From the NCBI GenBank assembly GCA_003599505.1, contig QZKO01000082.1:1-34746 (forward strand): DNA of 34,746 bases, given 5' to 3'. The DNA is from Nitrospiraceae bacterium (GTDB lineage Bacteria > Nitrospirota > Thermodesulfovibrionia > UBA6902). The notes under the pieces were generated by a model. That model did no database searches. It saw only the letters and a list, made by a program, of their open reading frames with translations, and had not been told where the DNA came from. A program made the translations under genes and the position numbers. Shown here one piece after another: positions 1-7,400 of this stretch. How positions within the stretch are numbered: position 1 is the stretch's first letter; each line of letters opens with the position of its first letter.

Positions 1-27
1 CGTTTTTCTGGCATAATAAAGACATAG

Positions 28-51
28 CAGGGTGGGTTTGAAACCCGCCTG
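28..51. repeat. Imperfect palindrome upstream of the first gene
   Basis: The two arms are built around GGGTTT-G-AAACCC with flanking CAGG/CCTG, so the element can fold into a hairpin of about 11 pairs. It resembles the other GC-rich palindromes scattered between genes in this window. It could be the terminator of a gene outside the window or a dispersed repeat copy. Confidence 0.55.
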
Positions 52-107
52 TACAAACCGGGGACGGGGCAAGGCCTCTCCCATTACAAATAAAGGAGTT
101 TAATATC

Positions 108-260
108 GTGGAAAAAACCATCTGCGCGGTATGCGCCTGGAGGGCCGCCTGTCAGAAAAAATTCTCCATGAGCGGCAGGGATGTGAAATGCGTTGATTAC
201 GTAAAAGACCTTTCCATCAAAGAAGAAAAAAAAGAAGACAGGAAACCGGAAAAAAAATAA
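108..260 (+). CDS. Small four-cysteine protein, 50 aa
   Basis: A GTG start at 108 is preceded by AAAGGAG with 9 bases of spacing, and the frame stays open for 50 codons to TAA at 258-260. The protein starts MEKTICAVCAWRAAC, has a fourth cysteine in VKCVDYVKD, and ends in a highly charged Lys/Glu tail. The four cysteines (C6, C9, C15, C28) suggest a small metal-binding or zinc-ribbon-like knuckle. I believe similar CxxCxWRxxC small proteins occur in Nitrospirota and deltaproteobacteria, but that is from memory. The function is unknown. It is co-directional with the YtxH gene 80 bases downstream, which has its own promoter-like sequence. Confidence 0.72.
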   Translation: MEKTICAVCAWRAACQKKFSMSGRDVKCVDYVKDLSIKEEKKEDRKPEKK

Positions 261-263
261 AGT

Positions 264-319
264 TGCCGGTATCTCCCTGTTGACAACTGCCGGTATATGT
301 GGTAGTTAAACTATATAAT
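264..319 (+). promoter_or_regulatory. Likely promoter/operator region of the YtxH gene
   Basis: A perfect 9-base direct repeat TGCCGGTAT occurs at 264-272 and 288-296, flanking the small palindrome GTTGACAAC (279-287) that contains TTGACA. A consensus -10 TATAAT lies at 314-319, 20 bases before the start codon, but it is 28 bases from that TTGACA, too far for a standard pair. A weaker alternative is TTGACA with TAGTTA at 303-308. The repeats may bind a regulator; no regulator is identified. Confidence 0.4.
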
Positions 320-339
320 ACCTGTCAAGGAGGAACCAG

Positions 340-672
340 ATGGACGACCATGCTAATGAAAAAAGGATAATAGGCTCATTTCTGATCGGCGGGCTCGTAG
401 GCGCGGGACTGGCTTTACTTTTTGCCCCACAGTCGGGGAAAAAGACCAGGAAAGATATATCAAGGTTCACGAAAAATGTCGCGGGCGACGCAAAAGACCT
501 GATAGAAGATGCGACTGAATCCGTTCAGGAGATGGTCGACAGGGTTTCCGATAAATTATCGGACCTGGCTTCATCCCGGAAGGAAATCACTGAAGACGCA
601 AGAAAAAGATTCATTAAAACCCTGGATAACGTGCAGAAGCTTCTCGAGAAGCAGAAAGAGAAATTGTTCTGA
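340..672 (+). CDS. YtxH domain-containing membrane-anchored protein
   Basis: This 110-residue protein has one N-terminal membrane segment with a small-residue-rich pattern (IGGLVGAGLALLFAPQSG) followed by KKTRKDI, the hallmark of the YtxH family. The remainder is a charged amphipathic helix, about residues 40-108, likely a coiled coil. YtxH proteins are small envelope or stress-associated proteins of poorly defined role. The start is supported by AAGGAGGA about 7 bases upstream. The gene converges with the PilZ-like gene, with only 4 bases between stop codons and no obvious terminator there. Confidence 0.82.
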   Translation: MDDHANEKRIIGSFLIGGLVGAGLALLFAPQSGKKTRKDISRFTKNVAGDAKDLIEDATESVQEMVDRVSDKLSDLASSRKEITEDARKRFIKTLDNVQKLLEKQKEKLF

Positions 673-676
673 TTTT

Positions 677-1075
677 TCATGCTTCCCTGTCTACAAGATG
701 CCGTTTCTCCTCAAGATATTCTTCGAGTTTCCGCAATCTCCTGCGCGTGATATCGCGTATCTTGATCAGGTTCCCCTTTGCCCCGGGGACCCCGCCGCGC
801 CGGGGGATTACCCTGCCTTTGAATTCCAAAAGCAATTTGGTTTCCGGCGGGATATAAAAATGAAGCATAACGTCAGACCCTTCGGGCAGGGGTGAATCCG
901 TTTCAACAAATACTCTTCCGCTGTCCGTGTTAAGAAAAAAGTCCGGGCACGATACCGGGACTTCTTCCCCGTATTTAATCGCAAGACAGAGGGGGAAATG
1001 GACCGGCCTTTTCTCCCCTGTATCCCGATAAATTTCCTCCGCCCTTCCCTTCCTGTCGATAAAGTATTTATCCAT
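677..1075 (-). CDS. PilZ-like domain protein
   Basis: A 132-residue protein. I take the ATG at 1075 because AGGGAG sits just upstream; the open frame extends 19 codons further without a better start. The core (FLNTDSGRVFVETDSPLPEG, then a beta strand ending in LLEFKGRVI) matches the PilZ-like pattern of a G-x-F/V-V-x-T-x-x-P-L-P-x-G turn followed by a barrel strand. No clear RxxxR c-di-GMP-binding motif precedes it, so nucleotide binding is uncertain. The C-terminus is a basic/acidic helix. Its role is probably signalling or a scaffold. It lies downstream of the YedE-type transporter on the same strand, 75 bases away. Confidence 0.6.
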   Translation of the reverse strand: MDKYFIDRKGRAEEIYRDTGEKRPVHFPLCLAIKYGEEVPVSCPDFFLNTDSGRVFVETDSPLPEGSDVMLHFYIPPETKLLLEFKGRVIPRRGGVPGAKGNLIKIRDITRRRLRKLEEYLEEKRHLVDREA

Positions 1076-1149
1076 CTGTACTCCCTTACTAAGAATTATA
1101 TCAAAGGAAATTTCAGGGTCAAGAGGGGGCAAGGGTTAACAGGGTTAAA

Positions 1150-2373
1150 TCAGTGGTGAATTTTTCTTCTGTAGTCCGTCCATCTGAGAAACGCGTAAAA
1201 GACGATCAGGATTGTCATTGTAGTTATAAAAGCAGTTTCCAGGCCGAACTGGTAAGGCAATACTTCAAACTTTCTGTAAACCCAGGAACCCTTCAGCATC
1301 AAGATAATGGCAGGCCTTAAAGCGATCACAAGCATTGCGCCAAGCAATGCGAACCAATGTCTTACATACCCCTCGGCGGACCGCCAGAGCATTCCGCTTA
1401 CTCAGCCGCCGGTGATGGTCATGCCAAAACCAAGAATCGCGCCACCAAGGAGGGGGCGCAAGCTTGTCTGGAAGACATATGAATTCAGCGGCTTAAGTCC
1501 TATCGCCATAATGACAGTAAATCCTGCAACTCCCACTGCCAGGCTGATAATCAGACTTCGCATCATGCGCGTAGTCCTGGTGACAAATATTTCCCTGAAG
1601 GCGGCGGCGAAACAGAATGCGGACCTCTGAAAAATTACCCCGAAGAGCATGCCGGAAAGAAACGCTGCGGCAGGAAATTCCGTTCCGATAACTACATCGA
1701 CAGAAACAACAGTTAATACAAGGACCGCCCCGACAACGGCAATTTTGGGTTGCATATGTCTATAATCTTTATTGACAACATCGGTTCCTGGTCCCGTCTT
1801 CAGGAGAGAATCCGTGCTGAATAATTTTTCAGCCTGCCTGTTTATCTGCCACATCACGAATTTCCCACCGATATAAGCGCCCGCTAACAACCCTGACATC
1901 ATTACAAAGCCGTCCAGGGATAAGCCCATAATGTCCGAATATACGCCGCCCAGGATGCACCAACCGGCTATAAAGCAGCCGATTCCCATCAAGGCCCCAC
2001 CGACAAAGCCCTGAATATAGCCGCCGACTTTTTCTCTTTTCAGACTGAACTGTTTTGCCAACAACGCAGATAAAAAAACCCCTGCCATCAGACCGATGTA
2101 CAGAATACTTTGCGCGAATAATCTTGAAGTACGCAAAAAGCTCACAGGTGACTGGAGATCCATTGAAGCTGTTTTATATACCCATCTTCCCCACTCGGCA
2201 ATAACTGCATTTGTTGCACCTATTGGACCTGAATACACAAACAACAGTATATTCAGTAACGCAAGGGTCACCCCGCCTACCTCCGAAGGCCATTTTTCTT
2301 CAAAAATTTTATTATAAAATCCGGAAGGCATTTTCTCTGTTAATTGTAACAAAGAATTCCACTTATTCTCCAT
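1150..2373 (-). CDS. YeeE/YedE-family transporter, probable selenoprotein (in-frame UGA read as Sec)
   Basis: Two adjacent open frames (1402-2373 and 1150-1392) are in the same frame, separated only by a single TGA at 1402-1404. Read through, they give one 407-residue polytopic membrane protein of normal YedE length. The first part has the family motifs MGIGCFIAGWCILGG and FQRSAFCFAAAFREIF. The TGA is residue 324 in the context GMTITGG-U-VSGMLWRSAEGY, where YeeE/YedE proteins normally have cysteine (GGC-x-SG-x-LWR-x-GEG). YeeE/YedE proteins move sulfur species such as thiosulfate through conserved cysteines, and a YedE subgroup is linked to selenium metabolism. A SECIS-like hairpin follows the UGA directly. 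The alternative is a nonsense mutation; intact reading on both sides and the hairpin argue against it. Confidence 0.82.
1372..1404 (-). promoter_or_regulatory. Putative bacterial SECIS element following the UGA codon
   Basis: Reading the minus strand, the UGA (1404-1402) is followed by 12 bases, then CUC, a single unpaired U, GGC, loop GGUCC, GCC, GAG. This is a stem-loop with a bulged U on the 5' side, three pairs above it, three below it and a GGUC-type loop. The E. coli fdhF SECIS has the same plan: GGU, bulged U, GCA, loop GGUC, UGC, ACC, starting 11 bases after its UGA. SelB recognises the bulged U and loop G-U. The match was made by eye, not by a covariance search. Confidence 0.75.
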
Positions 2374-2454
2374 ACCATGACACTTCCTGTACGCTCTGAG
2401 TTCTTTATTATTTCAATCATGAGGCGGGGTAAGGTCCTGAACGTGTTTGCCTTG

Positions 2455-2628
2455 CTACTTCGGTTCCCTGCAGTTATCGCCCCCGCAGGGATAATAAACA
2501 GAAAAAGCCTTTTTCATCTTTTCAAGGGCTTCCTGCTGTGTCCTGCCCTTTGCGGTAAAACCGGGGATGTCCATGCTCTTTACAATCCATTCGCCTGTTT
2601 CGTCTTCATACACTATCAGCTTTTTCAT
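2455..2628 (-). CDS. HicB-like (UPF0150) small protein, 57 aa
   Basis: ATG at 2628 opens a 57-codon frame that ends in TAG at 2455-2457. The protein begins MKKLIVYEDETGEWIVKSMD, continues IPGFTAKGRTQQEALEKMKKAF and ends YYPCGGDNCREPK. The beta-strand, P-G-F-x-A/T-x-G-x-T-x-x-E-A-L-x-x-M pattern is that of HicB-type antitoxin folds. There is no HicA-like toxin gene beside it and no DNA-binding tail, so this is an orphan HicB-fold protein, not a demonstrated toxin-antitoxin pair. It lies 22 bases after the DUF1059 gene on the same strand, so the two are probably cotranscribed. Confidence 0.72.
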   Translation of the reverse strand: MKKLIVYEDETGEWIVKSMDIPGFTAKGRTQQEALEKMKKAFSVYYPCGGDNCREPK

Positions 2629-2650
2629 TTTCCCGGCGTATGCTTCTCTC

Positions 2651-2830
2651 TTATTTCACGTCCCTGATCGTGGCTATTATTCTTGCTTTCATACTCTCCG
2701 ACATATCTTTCATGTTGTGTTTAATTACGCCGTGTTTGGCAATTTTTCTGAGAATTTCTTCACGTGTTTCGGCGTGGCATTTCCAGTTACATGCCCCCCC
2801 GAAGTCCCTGCATCTGAACACCTTTGCCAT
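2651..2830 (-). CDS. DUF1059 family small protein, 59 aa
   Basis: I choose the ATG at 2830, with AGGAAT/GAGGTG just upstream, over an earlier in-frame ATG that would add 16 unrelated residues. The protein begins MAKVFRCRDFGGACNWKCHA, then has a helix ETREEILRKIAKHGVIKHNM and ends in ARIIATIRDVK. Cysteines in RCRDxGxxCxWxxxA and the H-x-x-x-x-H spacing (KHGVIKHNM) are typical of DUF1059, whose function is unknown. The Cys/His set could bind a metal. It heads a likely two-gene unit with the HicB-like protein. Confidence 0.78.
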   Translation of the reverse strand: MAKVFRCRDFGGACNWKCHAETREEILRKIAKHGVIKHNMKDMSESMKARIIATIRDVK

Positions 2831-2920
2831 ATTCCTGCACCTCTTGAAGGTTCTGACAAAAAGTATACCAGAGAACAAACAAAAGTCAATAAAATGAACT
2901 GTACGGAAGGGGGTAACGCT

Positions 2921-3247
2921 TCACTCCAGTGATTTCACGAACTTCCTGTATCTTTCAGGCGGCTTGATGATTTCCATGCCCATACTGAATGACGTGCCGT
3001 GGGGGGAAGTCTTCGCCTGGAACCATCTTATCTCACAATCCATGTTCAATGCTTCTCCTGAAGGGAGCCTGCATTTCAGTTTTATTCCGGAATGGTTATC
3101 GATCTCCGCGAACTTGTCCGAAGTGGCGGTTACCATATACAGACCGTCTTCAGAAAAATTCATGACGATTCCGGAATACATTGTGTCGCCGGCGGTCAAC
3201 TCGGCGTCAAGGTTTTCGATTATCCTTCTGCCTCGTCTTTTTTCCAT
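2921..3247 (-). CDS. PilZ domain protein
   Basis: A 108-residue protein starting MEKRRGRRIIENLDAELT. The ATG at 3247 is preceded by GGAGG at good spacing, so I reject a 23-residue upstream extension. It has basic residues ahead of the barrel (R4-R5, R7-R8), the turn NFSEDGLYMVTA, and a closing strand with MGMEI. These match the PilZ barrel; the N-terminal arginines may be the c-di-GMP-binding RxxxR-like motif, and an S-x-D-G variant stands in for D/N-x-S-x-x-G. It is probably a stand-alone c-di-GMP receptor. It is divergent from marC, whose promoter lies about 100 bases upstream. Confidence 0.75.
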   Translation of the reverse strand: MEKRRGRRIIENLDAELTAGDTMYSGIVMNFSEDGLYMVTATSDKFAEIDNHSGIKLKCRLPSGEALNMDCEIRWFQAKTSPHGTSFSMGMEIIKPPERYRKFVKSLE

Positions 3248-3330
3248 GGTTGCCTCCACCTCTCCGATAATGAATCTTAGTATACCAGAATACGGCGGGG
3301 ATGGTAAAATTTCCACCCTCTTTCCGGTCT

Positions 3331-3359
3331 TTGACGAATCAGGAATTTACGTCTATAAT
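3331..3359 (+). promoter_or_regulatory. Sigma70-type promoter of marC, leaderless arrangement
   Basis: TTGACG at 3331-3336 and TATAAT at 3354-3359 are separated by 17 bases, a near-consensus pair. The expected transcription start, about 7 bases past the -10, falls on the A of the ATG at 3366. No Shine-Dalgarno sequence precedes the ATG. Confidence 0.78.
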
Positions 3360-3365
3360 CTATCT

Positions 3366-3953
3366 ATGCTCGAAATCCTGGAAAGTCTGCCGATGACATT
3401 CATACCCATCTTTGTCGCTATGGACGTGTTTGCCGTTCTCCCGATTTTCATATCGGTGACATGCGAAATTCCGGCAGACGGAAGAAAAGCCGTTATCAGA
3501 CAGTCGATCATTACGGCGCTGGCGGTAAGCCTTATCTTTGTTGCCGTCGGAGAGGTTGTTTTCAGAATCCTCAGTATATCCGTTGATGACTTTAAGATAG
3601 CCGGCGGTCTCGTTCTGCTTGTTATCGCGGTGCTTGATCTCGTGCGCTTCGGCGGGGAGCGGAGGCGGCCCGAAGACGCTGTCGGCGTTGTGCCCATCGG
3701 CGTGCCCCTGATAGTAGGGCCCGCGGTGCTTACCACACTCATTGTGCTCATTGACCACCACGGAATTTTTCCAACGGTCATATCGCTTATTCTGAACCTC
3801 GCCATTGTGTGGATTTCTTTTGTACGGGCTGAAGATATAACGAGGATGATAGGCAAAAACGGAATCGTGGCGCTTTCAAAGGTAATGGCGATCCTCCTTG
3901 CCTCCATCGCAGTAATGATGATAAGGCTCGGCGTCGAGAACTTAATAAAATAA
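3366..3953 (+). CDS. MarC family integral membrane protein
   Basis: 195 residues, the usual MarC length, with about six hydrophobic segments. The segment ISVDDFKIAGGLVLLVIAV corresponds to the MarC family's conserved I-x-x-F-x-I-A-G-G region, and PIGVPLIVGPAVLTTLIVL to its P-x-x-x-P-x-x-x-G-P-G-x-I-x-x-x-x region. The open frame extends upstream to 2964 but would overlap the PilZ gene and its promoter on the other strand. The ATG at 3366 places the start right where the promoter predicts transcription begins. The function of MarC proteins is not established; the old link to multiple antibiotic resistance in E. coli was withdrawn. The thioesterase gene follows after 7 bases. Confidence 0.88.
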   Translation: MLEILESLPMTFIPIFVAMDVFAVLPIFISVTCEIPADGRKAVIRQSIITALAVSLIFVAVGEVVFRILSISVDDFKIAGGLVLLVIAVLDLVRFGGERRRPEDAVGVVPIGVPLIVGPAVLTTLIVLIDHHGIFPTVISLILNLAIVWISFVRAEDITRMIGKNGIVALSKVMAILLASIAVMMIRLGVENLIK

Positions 3954-3960
3954 TATAATT

Positions 3961-4350
3961 ATGGAACTCATTGACGACGGTTACTGTTTTGTTTGCGGGA
4001 CTGAAAACCCCGCTGGACTGAAGCTGAAATTTATCTTTGACGGCAGGACCATAAGAACCGAATTTGTTCCGAAGAAAGAACATCAGGGGTATTACAACAT
4101 CGTCCACGGCGGCATCATTTCAACGCTGCTTGATGAGGCTATGGTCAAGCTCGCAATAGAATCGGGTATGCCCGCGGTCACCGCTCAAATGGATGTCCGG
4201 TTGAAAAAGGCGTTAAACATCGGTGAGAAGATAACTGTTCAGGCAGAGATAGTGAGGGATACGAAAAGGCTCCTAACGGCTTACGCAAAAGCAGTAACCA
4301 TAGACGGGGTGGTTGTCGCCGACGCAACCGGGAAACTGATGAAAGTATGA
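3961..4350 (+). CDS. Hotdog-fold PaaI-type thioesterase
   Basis: A 129-residue single hotdog domain. The motif HGGIISTLLDEAM (H49 to M61) is the PaaI/4HBT2-type thioesterase signature in which H-G-G and the following Asp position the thioester. A C-F-V-C-G-x-x-N-P-x-G-L N-terminal motif (residues 9-20) is typical of a subgroup annotated as PaaI family thioesterases. It hydrolyses acyl-CoA or another acyl thioester; the substrate is not predictable. It follows marC by 7 bases with no Shine-Dalgarno (upstream is AT-only), so translation probably depends on coupling with marC. Confidence 0.85.
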   Translation: MELIDDGYCFVCGTENPAGLKLKFIFDGRTIRTEFVPKKEHQGYYNIVHGGIISTLLDEAMVKLAIESGMPAVTAQMDVRLKKALNIGEKITVQAEIVRDTKRLLTAYAKAVTIDGVVVADATGKLMKV

Positions 4351-4410
4351 AAGTTTTCTTTCAGCCTGCTATTTGGGAAATGACAGATTTCGCACCCTTT
4401 ACAGCGAACT

Positions 4411-7400
4411 TTACCCACACAAATAATCAAAGCATAGTAAGTTTAAATCCTCACGCTTTAAGTTGAACCTTTCGGTTGAGGATATCTCAGTAGACAAACT
4501 TCCATATTTCTCCCTCATAGCGGTTACTTTCTCTACAAGAACCTTTGGTACAGCGTTTTCCTGAAACTCTTTATAAATTTTCCTGAGTTCCTTTACCTGC
4601 GTGCCCGGCATTGGCTGGTTCAGGTACTTGATGATTTCGAGAGCCTCTTTTCTATCGACATCCGGATGGTTCAGATAGTTCTGAATTGTTGTTGCGAGTG
4701 TCTGTTGTATAGGATCAATAACCTTTGGCACGGATTCAAGCGCAACTTTTTCATGATAGGTCTTAAGAATATGCTCGATGATCTTTTCTTGTATCTCAAA
4801 AACATCATAATCACCGATCACCCGTTCCGTTTCCGGTGAGCACGAAATAAGATTTGCTATGAGAAACCGGTTATCTACTATCCTGCCGGTATTGATATCA
4901 TAATAATTCCAGAAATTGTGCTTACCCTTTTCGCTTTCAGCTTGAAAATAAAAGAACATGCCTTTTGCGCCCCTCTTCATTAATCCTGAATGGATTCCAT
5001 TTGGAAGTGAATCTATCCATTTCTTGCCTTCACACGCTAATAATTCCTGAATCTGTCGTAACAGGAATTCACTGCTTGCCAACTCAATAAATTGTTCTTC
5101 CTCATCGACTACGCTCGAATCCTGATCTTCAATCCTCTTAAGGGTATTAAATGTCTTGGGATGTACAACTTCCCCAAGGATGCTTGCGTCAAGAAAACCA
5201 ACCCTGTCTATATTCGATATCTTTCTCTGCAAACTCTCGACAAGCCTCAACAGCCTTTCAAGCCCTTCATCAGGAAACATATTTCTTAACCATAAGGTAT
5301 CAAATTCCGTACCGATACGGTCTATTCTTCCGGCACGCTGCACCATTCTTGTCGGGTTCCAGTGAAGGTCATAATTTATAAGATTTGCACAGTCCTGCAG
5401 ATTTTGTCCTTCTGACAGAACATCCGTTGAGATGAGGATGTTTATTTCATACTCTGTTCCCACCCATTCTTCTTTCTTATTTGCCTTTGGCGCAAAAGCC
5501 TTTACGATATTTCTTCTGCTTTTGGGATCAGCCCCACTGTCCATGCGTTTTATTACAGGATTTCCTATGGCCTTCCTGAATGCCGCCCCTTTGTCCTCTC
5601 CAAGTTCGCTAAATAAATATCGCGCGGTATCCTTGTAATATGTAAAAATTAAAGTCTTTTCCCCTTTGAGCGGTCCTGAAAGTATTTCTTTCAACTTTTG
5701 GAGCTTGATATCTTTTTCAGCGCTTATGCCATTTACCTGGTGCCAGATATCCATGAGAATCTCGATATCATGCTGAACCGCCTCATGAAGCTTTCTCAGG
5801 TTATACTGTGTTGGATCAACCGTCTCCATTGCGCCTATTACAGCTTTTGCCTCATTACTTGAATCTATTTCTTCCGCCCTTGAGGTAGGGGTTGCGTCAT
5901 CCTCCTCCTCTTCTCTTTCGAGATATCTTAGCGCCTTATGAAAATCACTCGATTTGATCAACTTTCCGTCAAGGATATATGACTCAAAGGTCTTCTGGAA
6001 TTCAAGCGCCCTTTTAATGCTTATTCGGAATGCTGCGATACTTGATTCAAACCTCTTCAGGTATCTGCTCTTAAATATTCCGACAAGCGCCTCCTCCCTT
6101 CCAGCCTCAAATTCATCCCTTTTAATGCCTGCCTTCTTGTATGATTCGAGGTTATATGGAGGCAGTTTCAGTTTTTCTATTCCGGTGACAATTTGTTCAT
6201 ATATCCCGCTGTAAGTCTTTTCAAGGTCATAGTATTCTGTTTTCAACTTTCTTTCGGGGAAATGTATTTTTTTGCCCTCTATCATAGCGTCAGGATATGC
6301 CTTCTTAATAAATTGCCTTGTCCTCCTGATTACAACTTCCTCAAGAAGATTAAATAGTGATGTTATACCCTGGCTATCTCCTGATGCGCGTCTTGCAGCA
6401 AGGAAGTATTTATAAAGGTCTCCAATACCTGCTGATGTGAAATAGCCCCTATCTCCACGAGTAAATAAAACCATCTGATTGTAAAGGTCAAACAGGTCAT
6501 TATTGATAGGGGTTGCTGTAAGGAGTATTATCTTCTTTCTTTCTCCTGCCGCGCCTCTTCCTGCATTCAGGCTGATAATGCGCTCAAGGTTTTCGTACCG
6601 TTGGGCGTTCCTGTTTCTAAAATTATGAGATTCATCAACGAGGATAACGTCTGCGTTTCCGTATTCTTCGACAGGGAAATCTGCCTGTCCGATTTCTTCC
6701 TGCGAAAGGATCGTTACTGCAATCGTCGCCTTTTTCAACTCACTATCCCACATATCACGCAATGACGCCGGGCAAACGACAAGCGCTTTCTGTCTCATGT
6801 GATAGGCATAATCTTCAAGGAGCTTCTTCCCTATCCATGTCTTTCCGAGACCAACGGAATCAGCAATCATTACGCCGTCATAGCGCAATAATATCCTCCG
6901 TGCTTTTTTCACGGCGTCTTCCTGAAATTCCGAAAGCTCAACTGCGGAACGTCCGATCTGCTCGGGCACACTGTCAAGGTCATCCCTGAAATATTCATAA
7001 AGCGCCTTCATATAAACCTGATAGGGGGTATATTCTTTTGAGCCGAACTTTGATGCATCAAGCAATTCTATGAATCTTTCCTTATAATCTTCGGCATCCC
7101 CCCACTGTCTCTCAAACCACTGCTCAAGCTCTATAATTGCTCGCGCGCCAACTTCACTTTTTATGAGTTGCCTGTTCTGTGGCTTGATATGTTCGCTTGG
7201 CCTGTTTTCGCTGAGCCATGCTACTGCGGACTGTGCCTGCTTGTCTTCAGCTTCTTCAACATCGAGCAGTACTTTATGGGCAAGGTTTAATTCCCGATTG
7301 CTTGTAAGGCCGGGCAGAGTGAAATTACTTGAACCTACTATCGCCACTACTGGCTTGAACCTTTCAAAAAGCATCTGCTGTCCGGGTTTGTCGGAATAGA

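Noticed and set aside
1150-1392. Separate 80-residue membrane protein gene starting at 1392
   Set aside because: It lacks a ribosome site and is exactly the C-terminal part of the YedE-type protein in the same frame as the upstream part.
2964-3365. N-terminal extension of the MarC frame back to 2964
   Set aside because: It would overlap the PilZ gene on the opposite strand and the marC promoter; family length and the promoter fit a start at 3366.
3353-3907. Minus-strand 184-codon frame opposite marC
   Set aside because: Low-complexity Ser/Thr/Ile/Arg shadow of a membrane protein gene.
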